Below, one piece after another: positions 26,167 through 35,200 of a stretch of 64,000 bases of DNA. The stretch's first letter is position 1; each line of letters opens with the position of its first letter. The stretch is from Candidatus Poribacteria bacterium (GTDB lineage: Bacteria > Poribacteria > WGA-4E > WGA-3G). The stretch is taken from contig JAPPES010000097.1 in assembly GCA_028824125.1 (NCBI GenBank), positions 1 through 64,000 on the forward strand, written 5' to 3'. Both the position numbers and the translations under genes were made by a program. The notes below the pieces were generated by a model. It ran no database searches and was not told the origin of the DNA. It worked only from the letters and a program-made list of their open reading frames with translations.

Positions 26167-27807
26167 ATGCGAATTTATGGATGGCTGCTATTAATAGGAT
26201 GTCTAATTAGCTATGGGTGCGCGTCACTTGAAATTGATAGTGTGCTCCTTGAGACACAACTCCAAAATGGTCAGAAAGCAATTGCCAACGCAGCTGAATT
26301 GGATGCCGAGCAATTAGCGACTGATGAATACAGTCGTGCTGTTAAACTCCTAAAATTTGCCAAACAAGCACAGGAACGTGAAGATATTGCCCAAAGCATG
26401 GAATTCGCATATCAGGCAGAACTTGTAGCACAAATCGCTTTGTATAAAGCAAAACAACAACAAGCACGTGCACAACTCATTGCAATCCAAGAACAGATGT
26501 ACCAAGAGGTGATAACCCAAAAAGAATATGAAATAGAAATGGAAAAGATCCGTAATGAGATAAAGACAATAGAAATTGCCCAAAAGTTAAAAGAGATTGA
26601 AGCGGGAAAACAGCAGGCGGGTTCACTCACAACGGATCTTACAGAAACAAAAGACGCTCTGCGGCGGGCGGAAATTCGCGTGCCGATTTCCGGTGCAGAG
26701 ATATTTGTCACCATTGCAAAACTAACTTATCCTGAAATTATAGAAACCGCTGAGTATGAACGAGTCCAATCAGCAATTGCGTTAGCGACATCACACCTTG
26801 AGCGGAAGGAATTTACTGAAGCAGAAAAAGTTTCAGCAGAAGCGCAAACACAGGCTAATAAGCTTTATGAGCTGGCAATTCAGAAACAGAAAGATCGTGC
26901 GGTAGCAGAAACAAGCGCGCTTATTGCTATTGAACGCGCGCAACTGAAGGTTGATCGGGCAGAATCCCTGAATGCAGCCACACACGTCACAAAACAATTC
27001 CAACAATCACGTACCCAATTAGACAACGCGAAAAAAGCATTCAAAGAAGGTCGTTATGGAGAGGCACGTCAGACTGCGGAAGATGCTGAGCAGATAATGG
27101 ATAAAGTGATTACAATCTCTGAAGTCGCGGAATATCGTCAACGGGCCCAGGAAGAACTTACAGCAAAGATAAAGAAAGCAGAAGGCGCTGTAGCATCGGC
27201 TAAAGCAGCAGTAACAGAACAAGCACAGACAAAGGTACCGCAATTGGCACCAGAACTGTATGAATTGGCTACTTCAGCTCTGGCCACTGCGGAGGCAGCA
27301 CTTGCTAAAAAGGGATACGCAGCTGCTATTGATGCTGCGCAGCAAAGTCATGATTACCTGCGGCGTGCTATTGAAAAGACAAAACAGCAGGATTCTGCTC
27401 AAACGGCTCTCGTTGAGGCAGTCCAACAAATTCCGAAAGCGGTCGTCATAGAACGTGAGGAAGGAGTTCTCATTAGAATTAGTGGCAACCTATTTGCAAC
27501 CACAAGCACACGTTTAAATGAGACATTTTTTCCAACCTTTATGAAACTCGCATCTATATTGCTACAGGATGAATTCAAAGACTATGCTGTCAAAATTGAA
27601 GGTCATAGCGATTCACTTGGAGATGCGAGAACGAATCAAGCACTGAGCGAAAAAAGAGCCAATTCAATCAAAACATACTTGATTAATAGCGGTAAAGTGC
27701 CAGCAAAACGATTGACTGCTGTCGGTTTGGGTGAATCTCAACCAATTGATAAGAATTCGCAAGAAAAAAATCGTAGAATTGACATTGTCATCTCTAAAGC
27801 GCCATGA
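26167..27807 (+). CDS. OmpA-family lipoprotein with DUF4398-like helical repeats
   Basis: A 546-residue envelope protein. The signal ends in LISYGCASL, a lipobox (Cys19). Residues ~30-400 are almost entirely helical with three or four DUF4398-like units (ELDAEQLATDEYSRAVKLL; AEYERVQSAIALATSHLERKEF; THVTKQFQQSRTQLDNAKKAFKEGRYGEA; APELYELATSALATAEAALAKKGYAAA). The carboxy-terminal ~110 residues are an OmpA/MotB peptidoglycan-binding domain (IEGHSDSLGDARTNQALSEKRA, LTAVGLGESQPI, NRRIDIVI). It likely tethers the outer membrane to the wall. AAAGGAAG precedes the ATG. Confidence 0.9.
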   Translation: MRIYGWLLLIGCLISYGCASLEIDSVLLETQLQNGQKAIANAAELDAEQLATDEYSRAVKLLKFAKQAQEREDIAQSMEFAYQAELVAQIALYKAKQQQARAQLIAIQEQMYQEVITQKEYEIEMEKIRNEIKTIEIAQKLKEIEAGKQQAGSLTTDLTETKDALRRAEIRVPISGAEIFVTIAKLTYPEIIETAEYERVQSAIALATSHLERKEFTEAEKVSAEAQTQANKLYELAIQKQKDRAVAETSALIAIERAQLKVDRAESLNAATHVTKQFQQSRTQLDNAKKAFKEGRYGEARQTAEDAEQIMDKVITISEVAEYRQRAQEELTAKIKKAEGAVASAKAAVTEQAQTKVPQLAPELYELATSALATAEAALAKKGYAAAIDAAQQSHDYLRRAIEKTKQQDSAQTALVEAVQQIPKAVVIEREEGVLIRISGNLFATTSTRLNETFFPTFMKLASILLQDEFKDYAVKIEGHSDSLGDARTNQALSEKRANSIKTYLINSGKVPAKRLTAVGLGESQPIDKNSQEKNRRIDIVISKAP

Positions 27808-27859
27808 GTTCTTAAATATAAAAATAATTTGTCCGATAATTGCAAGGTAATTCAAAGCA

Positions 27860-28147
27860 GTGCATAGTTTTGAAATTGATCCTTATGTCGTCAATCAGAT
27901 AGCACATAGTCTGTTTGGGGACCGATACATTATCATTTATGGGAATACGATTCAGTTTCACAATCATTGCTACCACGTTCGGACCATTGAATCTGAAAAA
28001 CACCCATACAAAGGATGTTACTATTTACAGGACGCGAATACAGACTTGGCAATGTGGGACGATGTAGTATTTGCACCACCGGGGTACTACGGTGTGATTT
28101 TTGAACCAGAGACAGGGGAGATTATTGATTGCGAACCACAACGATAA
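27860..28147 (+). CDS. Small hypothetical protein
   Basis: A 95-residue reading frame starting with GTG, with a plausible protein-like composition (several Tyr, Pro and His, PPGYYGVIFEPETGEIIDCEPQR at the end). No clear ribosome binding site and no family recognised. It lies between the OmpA-family gene and guaA on the same strand. I rate it somewhat more likely real than not. Confidence 0.5.
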   Translation: MHSFEIDPYVVNQIAHSLFGDRYIIIYGNTIQFHNHCYHVRTIESEKHPYKGCYYLQDANTDLAMWDDVVFAPPGYYGVIFEPETGEIIDCEPQR

Positions 28148-28250
28148 TATGTAAAAGTCATATCTTGAAATTGTCAACGTAATTAAATCCTTAAACTTCA
28201 TCATATTGGCAACTCTGCCGAAATCCAATATCTAAAAATGGAGAAAAGAC

Positions 28251-29792
28251 ATGAAGCGAGACGCGATTGTCGTTTTAGACTTTGGCTCGCAATATACGCA
28301 GTTAATTGCTCGACGTATTCGGGAACAGCAGGTCTACTGCGAGATCCAACCTTATACATTACCGCTTAACGACATTGAGAAGATGGCGCCAAAAGGGATT
28401 ATCCTTTCTGGCGGTCCAGCAAGTGTGTACGAGGAAAATGCTCCGAAGATAGACGCAGCCCTTTTCACACTTGGAATCCCCGTCCTAGGCATCTGCTACG
28501 GCATGCAACTTATGGCTTATCTCTCAGAAGGAGGCAAAGTCCACCCCGCAACAGAACGGGAATACGGGAACGCACAACTCCACGTCAGTTCAACATCGGA
28601 CTCTTTATTTATTGACTTACCATCAGAATTGACAGCGTGGATGAGCCACGGTGATAAGATTGACAGTCTTCCTGATGGATTCCACACAATTGCCCAGACT
28701 TCAAATTCGCCTATTGCCGCGATGGTCAACTCCGATGGCACTTTGTACGGGTTACAATTTCACCCTGAAGTAGAACATACACGAGACGCTGACAAAATCC
28801 TCCACAACTTTGTCCGACATATCTGTGGATGTGAAGTGACTTGGACGATGGGTACTTTTATAGCAGAAGCCATAACACATATTCGAGCTACGGTGAAGGA
28901 CGAAAAAGTGCTGTGTGCAGTCAGCGGCGGTATAGACTCAATGGTGCTTGCCACACTTCTCCATGAGGCGATAGGCGATGCATTAGTGTCTGTTTTTGTG
29001 GATAACGGACTTCTGCGACAAAACGAGGTGGAACAAGTTTTAGCAACCTGTAAAGGATTGGGAATAAAGATTGAGTTCGTAGATGCGTCAGAATCCTTTT
29101 TGAACGCGTTGGCAGGTGTCGTAAACCCAGAACAGAAACGCAAAGTTATAGGTGCACAGTTCATTGAAACCTTCAGAGCAAAAGTGCAGCAGCTCGGACC
29201 TTGCCGCTTTCTTGCACAAGGTACTCTCTATCCAGATGTCATAGAGAGTGTTTCTACCAAGGGCCCCTCTGCTACGATTAAAACACACCACAATGTCGGT
29301 GGCCTCCCCCCTGACATGCCGTTTGAACTTATTGAACCTTTTCGCGAACTTTTCAAAGACGAGGTGCGGGCCGTGGGTGCTGAATTAAACGTTCCATCCC
29401 ACGTACTTGGTAGACACCCGTTCCCTGGGCCAGGGCTTGCTGTCCGCATAATCGGTGAGGTAACACCGGAACGATTAGCAGTACTTCGGGTAGCTGATGC
29501 AATTTTTATCAATGAAATTAAAGCAGCAGGATTGTACGATGATATTTGGCAAGCGTTAGTAGTACTCCTACCTGTTAAGAGTGTCGGTGTAATGGGGGAT
29601 GAGCGGACTTATGAAAATACGGTTGCCTTACGGGCTGTCACCAGTAGTGACGCGATGACAGCGGATTGGGCAAGAATCCCTGACGATGTTTTGGCAAAAA
29701 TATCTACCCGTATTATCAATGAGGTTCAAGGGATCAATCGTGTTGTCTATGACATCAGTTCAAAACCACCGAGTACGATTGAATGGGAGTAA
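28251..29792 (+). CDS. guaA: GMP synthase (glutamine-hydrolysing)
   Basis: Converts XMP to GMP with ATP and glutamine. The amino-terminal class I glutamine amidotransferase has the nucleophile Cys82 in GICYGMQL and the His-Glu pair in [10 protein letters not shown]. The ATP pyrophosphatase domain has the P-loop-like AVSGGIDSM, and the carboxy-terminal dimerisation domain has [13 protein letters not shown] and [18 protein letters not shown]. At 513 residues it is of normal length. GGAGAAAAG precedes the ATG. It ends 6 bases before the next gene. Confidence 0.97.
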   Translation: MKRDAIVVLDFGSQYTQLIARRIREQQVYCEIQPYTLPLNDIEKMAPKGIILSGGPASVYEENAPKIDAALFTLGIPVLGICYGMQLMAYLSEGGKVHPATEREYGNAQLHVSSTSDSLFIDLPSELTAWMSHGDKIDSLPDGFHTIAQTSNSPIAAMVNSDGTLYGLQFHPEVEHTRDADKILHNFVRHICGCEVTWTMGTFIAEAITHIRATVKDEKVLCAVSGGIDSMVLATLLHEAIGDALVSVFVDNGLLRQNEVEQVLATCKGLGIKIEFVDASESFLNALAGVVNPEQKRKVIGAQFIETFRAKVQQLGPCRFLAQGTLYPDVIESVSTKGPSATIKTHHNVGGLPPDMPFELIEPFRELFKDEVRAVGAELNVPSHVLGRHPFPGPGLAVRIIGEVTPERLAVLRVADAIFINEIKAAGLYDDIWQALVVLLPVKSVGVMGDERTYENTVALRAVTSSDAMTADWARIPDDVLAKISTRIINEVQGINRVVYDISSKPPSTIEWE

Positions 29793-29798
29793 TTCGGG

Positions 29799-30614
29799 AT
29801 GAAAGTCCGAAACTACGGTGACGTAGTGGGGCGCATTCTTGAGACTCTTAGGAAGTCTGACCATCTCACAGTCTGGCATCAAGCGTCCAGTGCTCCTTCT
29901 TATCCGTTGTTATGTTTGCATTGGACTGCTCAACAAAAAAGTTCGCCCCTAATTTATGTATCGGCAGGTATCCACGGAGATGAACCTGCAGGTGTTGCGT
30001 GTGCAGTACGCCTAATTGAAATGCTTGCTGATCACGACAAACATAACCCTTTCCCATTAAACGAATACAATTGGCTTATCTCCCCTTGTGACAATCCTTA
30101 CGGGTATGAACGAGACATCCGTGAAAATGCTGCGGGACTTGACCTTAATCGGATGTTTGAAACACCAACTCAGTGTCCAGAAACAGCTTTCATTGCAGAA
30201 TCGCTCCAGCGCAAACAATCTGCGCGCGTTGAAAAACTCAATAATAATATCATTGAAGAAAAGGTGACAATTGAACTCGCGTTGGACTTACACGAAGACA
30301 GCGATAGTGATGGGTTTTATTTGTGGGAACGCCGCACTTCACAATGTTTACCAATCGGCAATATGATCGTGAAAAATGTAGCAGGACTATGTGCTATCAA
30401 TCGGAAACCTTTGATAGAAAATCATCGCAATGAAAATGGAGTAATCACACTACTTGATAAAGTTACGACTAAAGGATGGACACGCGGCAGGTATTTAGCC
30501 GAACAGGTAAACACACGGTGTCTAATCCTTGAAACACCAACGCAGATTGATTGGGAAACACGAACTGCCACACACATGGCGGCTATCCGAACAGCAGTCA
30601 AGTCCACCTTGTAG
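29799..30614 (+). CDS. M14-type zinc carboxypeptidase/deacylase
   Basis: A 271-residue putative zinc hydrolase of the succinylglutamate desuccinylase/aspartoacylase-M14 fold. Zinc ligands are likely His and Glu in GIHGDEPAG (about residues 57-65) and His in LDLHEDSDS (about 161-169); NPYGYERDIRENAAGLDLNRMF fits the substrate-binding Arg/Asn segment. No signal peptide. It follows guaA by 6 bases with its GGGAG site inside guaA, so the two are translated together, though no functional link is known. Confidence 0.82.
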   Translation: MKVRNYGDVVGRILETLRKSDHLTVWHQASSAPSYPLLCLHWTAQQKSSPLIYVSAGIHGDEPAGVACAVRLIEMLADHDKHNPFPLNEYNWLISPCDNPYGYERDIRENAAGLDLNRMFETPTQCPETAFIAESLQRKQSARVEKLNNNIIEEKVTIELALDLHEDSDSDGFYLWERRTSQCLPIGNMIVKNVAGLCAINRKPLIENHRNENGVITLLDKVTTKGWTRGRYLAEQVNTRCLILETPTQIDWETRTATHMAAIRTAVKSTL

Positions 30615-30634
30615 CACAATCTGTTAGATTGTGC
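30614..30634. terminator. Hairpin between converging genes
   Basis: GCACAATC (30614-30621) and GATTGTGC (30627-30634), loop TGTTA, in the short gap between converging genes. No strong T-run follows on either strand, so termination is only possible. Confidence 0.35.
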
Positions 30635-30689
30635 CTGCAAGTGCGCAAGCTGACAGTAAAGCTTGCCTAAAAGCGAATGTTTATTCCTT

Positions 30690-31865
30690 TTAACTGCTCT
30701 GATAAACCGCTGCAGCAGCACAAACCGCTGTTCCAGTATCAACGCTGGCCCCAAATTCAATAAGGAGGGTTTCAATTGCGTTGAGAACGAGCAAAACATT
30801 CTGTTCGTTGGCAGCGTCTCCCATAAGACCAATCCGCCATGCTTTTCCGGCAAAGATTCCCAAGCCACCCCCAATTTCAATACCGTAGTCTTGAATAAGG
30901 CGTTTTCGTATAGTAGCATCATCAATTCCATCAGGGATAAGCAGTGTAGTTAGCATCGGGGCTCGATGGTTTTTTGTTGCAGCAGGTTGCAAACCGATAG
31001 CTTCTGCCCCAGCAATCAAAGCTTTAGCATTGCGTTCATGCCGTTGATAGCGAGGCGATAAACCTTCCTCTATTACAACCCGAAGTGCCTCGCGCAGGGC
31101 ATAAATTAACGACATAGATACGGTGTGATGGTATTTTCGTGAGTCGCCCATCCAATATTCTGCAAGCAGTGTTGCATCTAAATAAAAACTTTGGGTTTTT
31201 GTTTTACGGTTCCGAATCACTTCAACTGCGCGATCACTAAAACTGATTGGTGAAAGTCCGGGAGGACCGGCGAGGCATTTCTGCGTACAACTATAAGCAA
31301 TATCAATACTGCGTGCGTCCAATTCAACAGGCTGTCCGCCAAGTGATGTGACGCAATCCGCAAGAAACAACGCTCCATTTTCATGGGTAATGTCTATTAT
31401 CTGTTCTAAGGGTTGTAGTACGCCTGTAGATGTCTCGCCATGAACCACTGCCACGAGTTTTGGCGTAACTTTATCGCATGCTTCAGCGATCTGTTCTGGT
31501 TGAATGATGTTTCCCCATTCGGCGTGGACAGGTGTCACTTCTGCACCGCATCGTTCTGCAATATCCGCTATCCTGCCGCCGAAGTAACCGTTGATCCCAA
31601 CAACGACAGAATCCCCTTGCTCAATAATGTTAGTAAGTGCTGTTTCCATTCCAGCGGTCCCTGTGCCAGAGACAGGGAAGGTGAGAAGATTCTGGGTGCC
31701 ATAGACTTGGCGTATCAAGGCAACTGTATCATTCATCACCTCAACAAAATCAGCATCTAAATATCCTAGCATGGGTGTAGTCATTGCTTTGAGTACGCGT
31801 GGATTTGCTATGCTGGGGCCTGGCCCGAGTAGAATGCGCGGTGGGACTCTTAATTCATCAAACAC
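30690..31865 (-). CDS. Class V aminotransferase (alanine-glyoxylate / serine-glyoxylate type)
   Basis: PLP enzyme that transfers an amino group, probably to glyoxylate. The 391-residue product has LLGPGPSIANPRVLKAM at the start, the cofactor-contacting SGTGTAGMETAL, ADCVTSLGGQPVELD, and the PLP Lys in SCTQKCLAGPPGL (near residue 197). The final domain has GIEIGGGLGIFAGKAWRIGLMG. The carboxy terminus carries an extra Ala-rich tail of about 20 residues. The start shows GAGG upstream (GAGGAGTTAC). Confidence 0.92.
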   Translation of the reverse strand: MFDELRVPPRILLGPGPSIANPRVLKAMTTPMLGYLDADFVEVMNDTVALIRQVYGTQNLLTFPVSGTGTAGMETALTNIIEQGDSVVVGINGYFGGRIADIAERCGAEVTPVHAEWGNIIQPEQIAEACDKVTPKLVAVVHGETSTGVLQPLEQIIDITHENGALFLADCVTSLGGQPVELDARSIDIAYSCTQKCLAGPPGLSPISFSDRAVEVIRNRKTKTQSFYLDATLLAEYWMGDSRKYHHTVSMSLIYALREALRVVIEEGLSPRYQRHERNAKALIAGAEAIGLQPAATKNHRAPMLTTLLIPDGIDDATIRKRLIQDYGIEIGGGLGIFAGKAWRIGLMGDAANEQNVLLVLNAIETLLIEFGASVDTGTAVCAAAAVYQSS

Positions 31866-31985
31866 AATTTGTAACTCCTCTAATTGTTTTTATACTCATA
31901 AAAGCTCTGCTATTTAGTAGAATTTAGAATTAATTGGACATTATGTTCAGTTCGGTTAGGAAACCGAACCTACCGGGGGGTGTTA

Positions 31986-32164
31986 TAGCACAAACTGTCC
32001 GAAGATTAATTTATCCATTCGGTAATTTTCGGTCCGCACGAGACACGCGGACCCCGCTGCTGGCAAGGCGGGGAATGCCTAAATGGCATTCATACCGTTG
32101 ATTTCTTCCTAACCTTGCCACATTACCGATTTATTTTCTTCATCTTCGGACAGTTTGCGCTACA
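31986..32164. repeat. MITE-like element with 22-base inverted ends
   Basis: TAGCACAAACTGTCCGAAGA (31986-32005) is an inverted copy of TCTTCGGACAGTTTGCGCTA (32143-32162). The interior repeats the GGCGGGGAATGCC and GGCATTCATACCGTTGATTT phrases. Just outside on the left, AGAATTTAGAATTAATTGGA (31919-31938) is the end of the outer family, and TTCGGTTAGGAAACCGAA lies between. The whole 31866-32229 gap is occupied by this composite. Confidence 0.75.
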
Positions 32165-32176
32165 AATAAAATAGGA

Positions 32177-32203
32177 TAGGGACAGGCATAAAACCTGTCC
32201 CTA
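32177..32203 (-). terminator. Terminator of the TPR-protein gene
   Basis: A perfect 10-base stem, TAGGGACAGG (32177-32186) and CCTGTCCCTA (32194-32203), loop 7; on the minus strand it follows the TPR gene stop by 26 bases and is followed by CCTATTTTATTT. Confidence 0.65.
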
Positions 32204-32229
32204 TGAACACACGGTTTCGTTAACCCATG

Positions 32230-35200
32230 CTATTCGTTTCCGTTCTCAGGCGCTTCTTTCAGTGGCGGAATGTTTTTCTGTTGCATATAAGGTTGAATCT
32301 GATTCACCTTGTCAATACAATACTCAATTGCATCCTTGACCTGAGAGTCAGCCGGAGGTACTGTAGCATATTTCTTAGGCAAGACCTGGAAGTAATACAA
32401 TGCATGCGCAAAATAGTTTTCCTCTTCACCTGCAAGCATTGTATATGCTTTACCTAGCTCACCGTAAGAAAGGTCACCGAACTTAGTGGCAGCGTAATTT
32501 TTCGTGATTGCCTTGAAGAGCTCAATTGCTCTTTCAATCTCAGACTTTTTGGATGCTCTTTTGTTAAGCAATGCATAGGCATACTTATATTCATTAAGGG
32601 CAAGAGAAGTTTCAGTCTCAGTAAGAAAACTCTGTGCAGTGTTTTTAGACTCTGCACTAAGCCCGGGTGCAGCAAGTGCACGCTTGTAGTTTTCAATCGC
32701 TTGTTGGAAAAGCGCAATTTGCTCAGGAGCTTCAATATCTGGAGCCAACGCTGCGTTGTAGTGCTTGTTGCCGATATTGATAAAAGCTTCACCCGCAAAC
32801 TTGCTATCCTTATATTCCTTGACAAGTATTTCGTTTGTTTCAAAAAGTTTGTCAAGAAAAGCTTTTTCAGCAGCTGCATCGCCTGCGTCTTTCGCTGCGT
32901 CAGAGAGAAATTGATAGCAAGTAGCAATAGCATATAAGGATTCAGGTGACTTTTCATGAGACCTATTTATCTGCCTAACCTTATCATATTCAACAATCGC
33001 CTTTTTATACTGTTCGGTTGTATAGTACGCTTCCCCCGCTTGATACTGCCAGAGCGCAGCATCTTTGGCATTCGGATAGCGTTTAACTAAATCCTTAAAA
33101 ACCTTAACCGACTTATCAAAATAAGCAACCGCTTGAGGCGACATCTCTTCGTCTAAACCTACTTGCATCCGGCCGAGATCAAAGTTTGCAGAGGCTAAGT
33201 AGGTCAATGCAGTTTCTACATTCCCTGTTAACTCGTTTGAGGCAGGAAATACGCCCATATCCGCAAACTTTATAAAATCTTTTAGCGGATCAATAGCCTG
33301 TAGTAATGCTGCGCGCCGTTTGAACCCGACACCCAGCGAATAGTAAATCTGACCCGCTTGGAACAGCGAACGTTCTACATAAGGAATAACCGCTTGTTTG
33401 TCCGCTTTCTCTACGGGCGAAGCGAGTTTGCTGACTTCAAAGAAAGCTGCTGCTGCTGAGCTGCTCGTTTCAATGTAAGGCTTGAGATCAAACCCAGGTG
33501 GAAGCTCTTCAGGATACTGCGTACGTGCTTTATCAGAATAGAGAAATCCGAGTTGGTACTGTGCGGCGACTTTCTGTGAAACTGTTGCCGTTGGACTTGA
33601 CTTGAGTGCTTCAACCGAGACAACTTCTTCAGCGATAGCCTCTTCTAAGCGCCCCAATTTAACTAAGAGCTCAGAACGGCGGAGGCCAGCATCAGCAACC
33701 ATAGAAGCAACCCCAGTATTCTTCTGTTCCGTACTATATTTATTTCTCAAGGTCTGGAACGCTTCCAACGCTTTATCAGGTTGATTCACTTTTTCCTGAT
33801 AAATCAGACCCATCCTATAGTAGGATTGCGCTTTGATTAAATCATCAGCTAACTGAATGGCATTCTGGTAATTTTTCAACGCTTCATCATATACCTTAAG
33901 GTACTCATCTTGTGCGTACGCCATTGCGAAGTAAGAACGGCCCCGCAGATCATCATCTTCGGTATTAGCGATAATGTATTCATACTCTTTGACAGCGGCA
34001 GCATAGTCGCCAACGCTACTGAGCAATTCAGCAAGGCGCGAATGCGCTTGAGAGATAAGATTTTGGCGAGTCTCATCTTCAGTTTTACCTTCCAGAGCAG
34101 TAACCTGCTTGAATGCTTTAATCGCAGCTTGCGTGTCTTTAAGGCCGAGCTTTGCCAAGCCAAGTGTGTAGCCTGCACTGATGAGGTTGTCAACATTCTC
34201 TGTTATTTCCGCAACCTTCTCGGCAGCACCAGCAGCATTCGTATAAGCGAGTTGTGCAGCTCCTGCATCTTCTTCTTTCTGAGCTATTTGATAATAACAA
34301 ACAGCAACTTGGTATTGTGCACTTGGGACAATATCACTATTCGGGAATTTTTCTACGAACGATTTATAGGCCGCGAGTGCTTCTTCATAGCGTTCTTTTT
34401 TATAATAAGTATGCCCGATTTTTAGCTGTGATCGGATGCGGGCATCTTCAGATGCGCCAGGGTTATCAATAATTCTTTGCAAGTTCACAACGAGACCGTC
34501 AATATCATCAGCGTTTATACTTTCAAGAGCAGTCGCTTTGATGAGATCAATGCGTCCGAGTGTCTGGAGAACTAATTCATCGTCACTGTCAGAAAATTTT
34601 TCGTTGGCTGCGTCCGCTGTCTGAAGAACAAATGGCCACTTGGCTGTATCACCATGTTTTTGGGCAGCATCGTGATACACAAGGACCAAACCGTGGTAGG
34701 CTTCAATGACATTTGGACTATCAGGATATTCATTAACAACCTTATTGAAAGCCTCAGCAGCTTTTTCAACAAGCTCAGGTTTATTCACTGAAGCATTGTA
34801 GTAGCAGAGTCCTACAAAGTAGAGCGCATCATCTGCATATTCACCGGCCGGATTACGGTCAACAACAGCTTGATATTCGGCTGCCGCTTCTTCAAACCGT
34901 TCTTCTGCACGCAGTAGGTCTGCAAGCTTAATTTCTGCCAATGAAAGATTGTTTTTATCTTCAAGTTTTGGCAATATTGAATTGTAATAAGTAATAGCTT
35001 GAGATTTGTCACCTTGTCTCACATAACTGTTTGCGGTGAGCAGAAGCGCGCGTTCGTAATACTCACTTTCTTCAGGTATCATAGCGTAACGTTGGCGCGC
35101 TGCGTCCCACGCCCCCAACATTTCGTGTGAAAGTGCTTCGTTCATGAGACATGCTTCAATCTGCGCTATACGTTCTTTGAAATCTTGATAGCGTCCTTCT

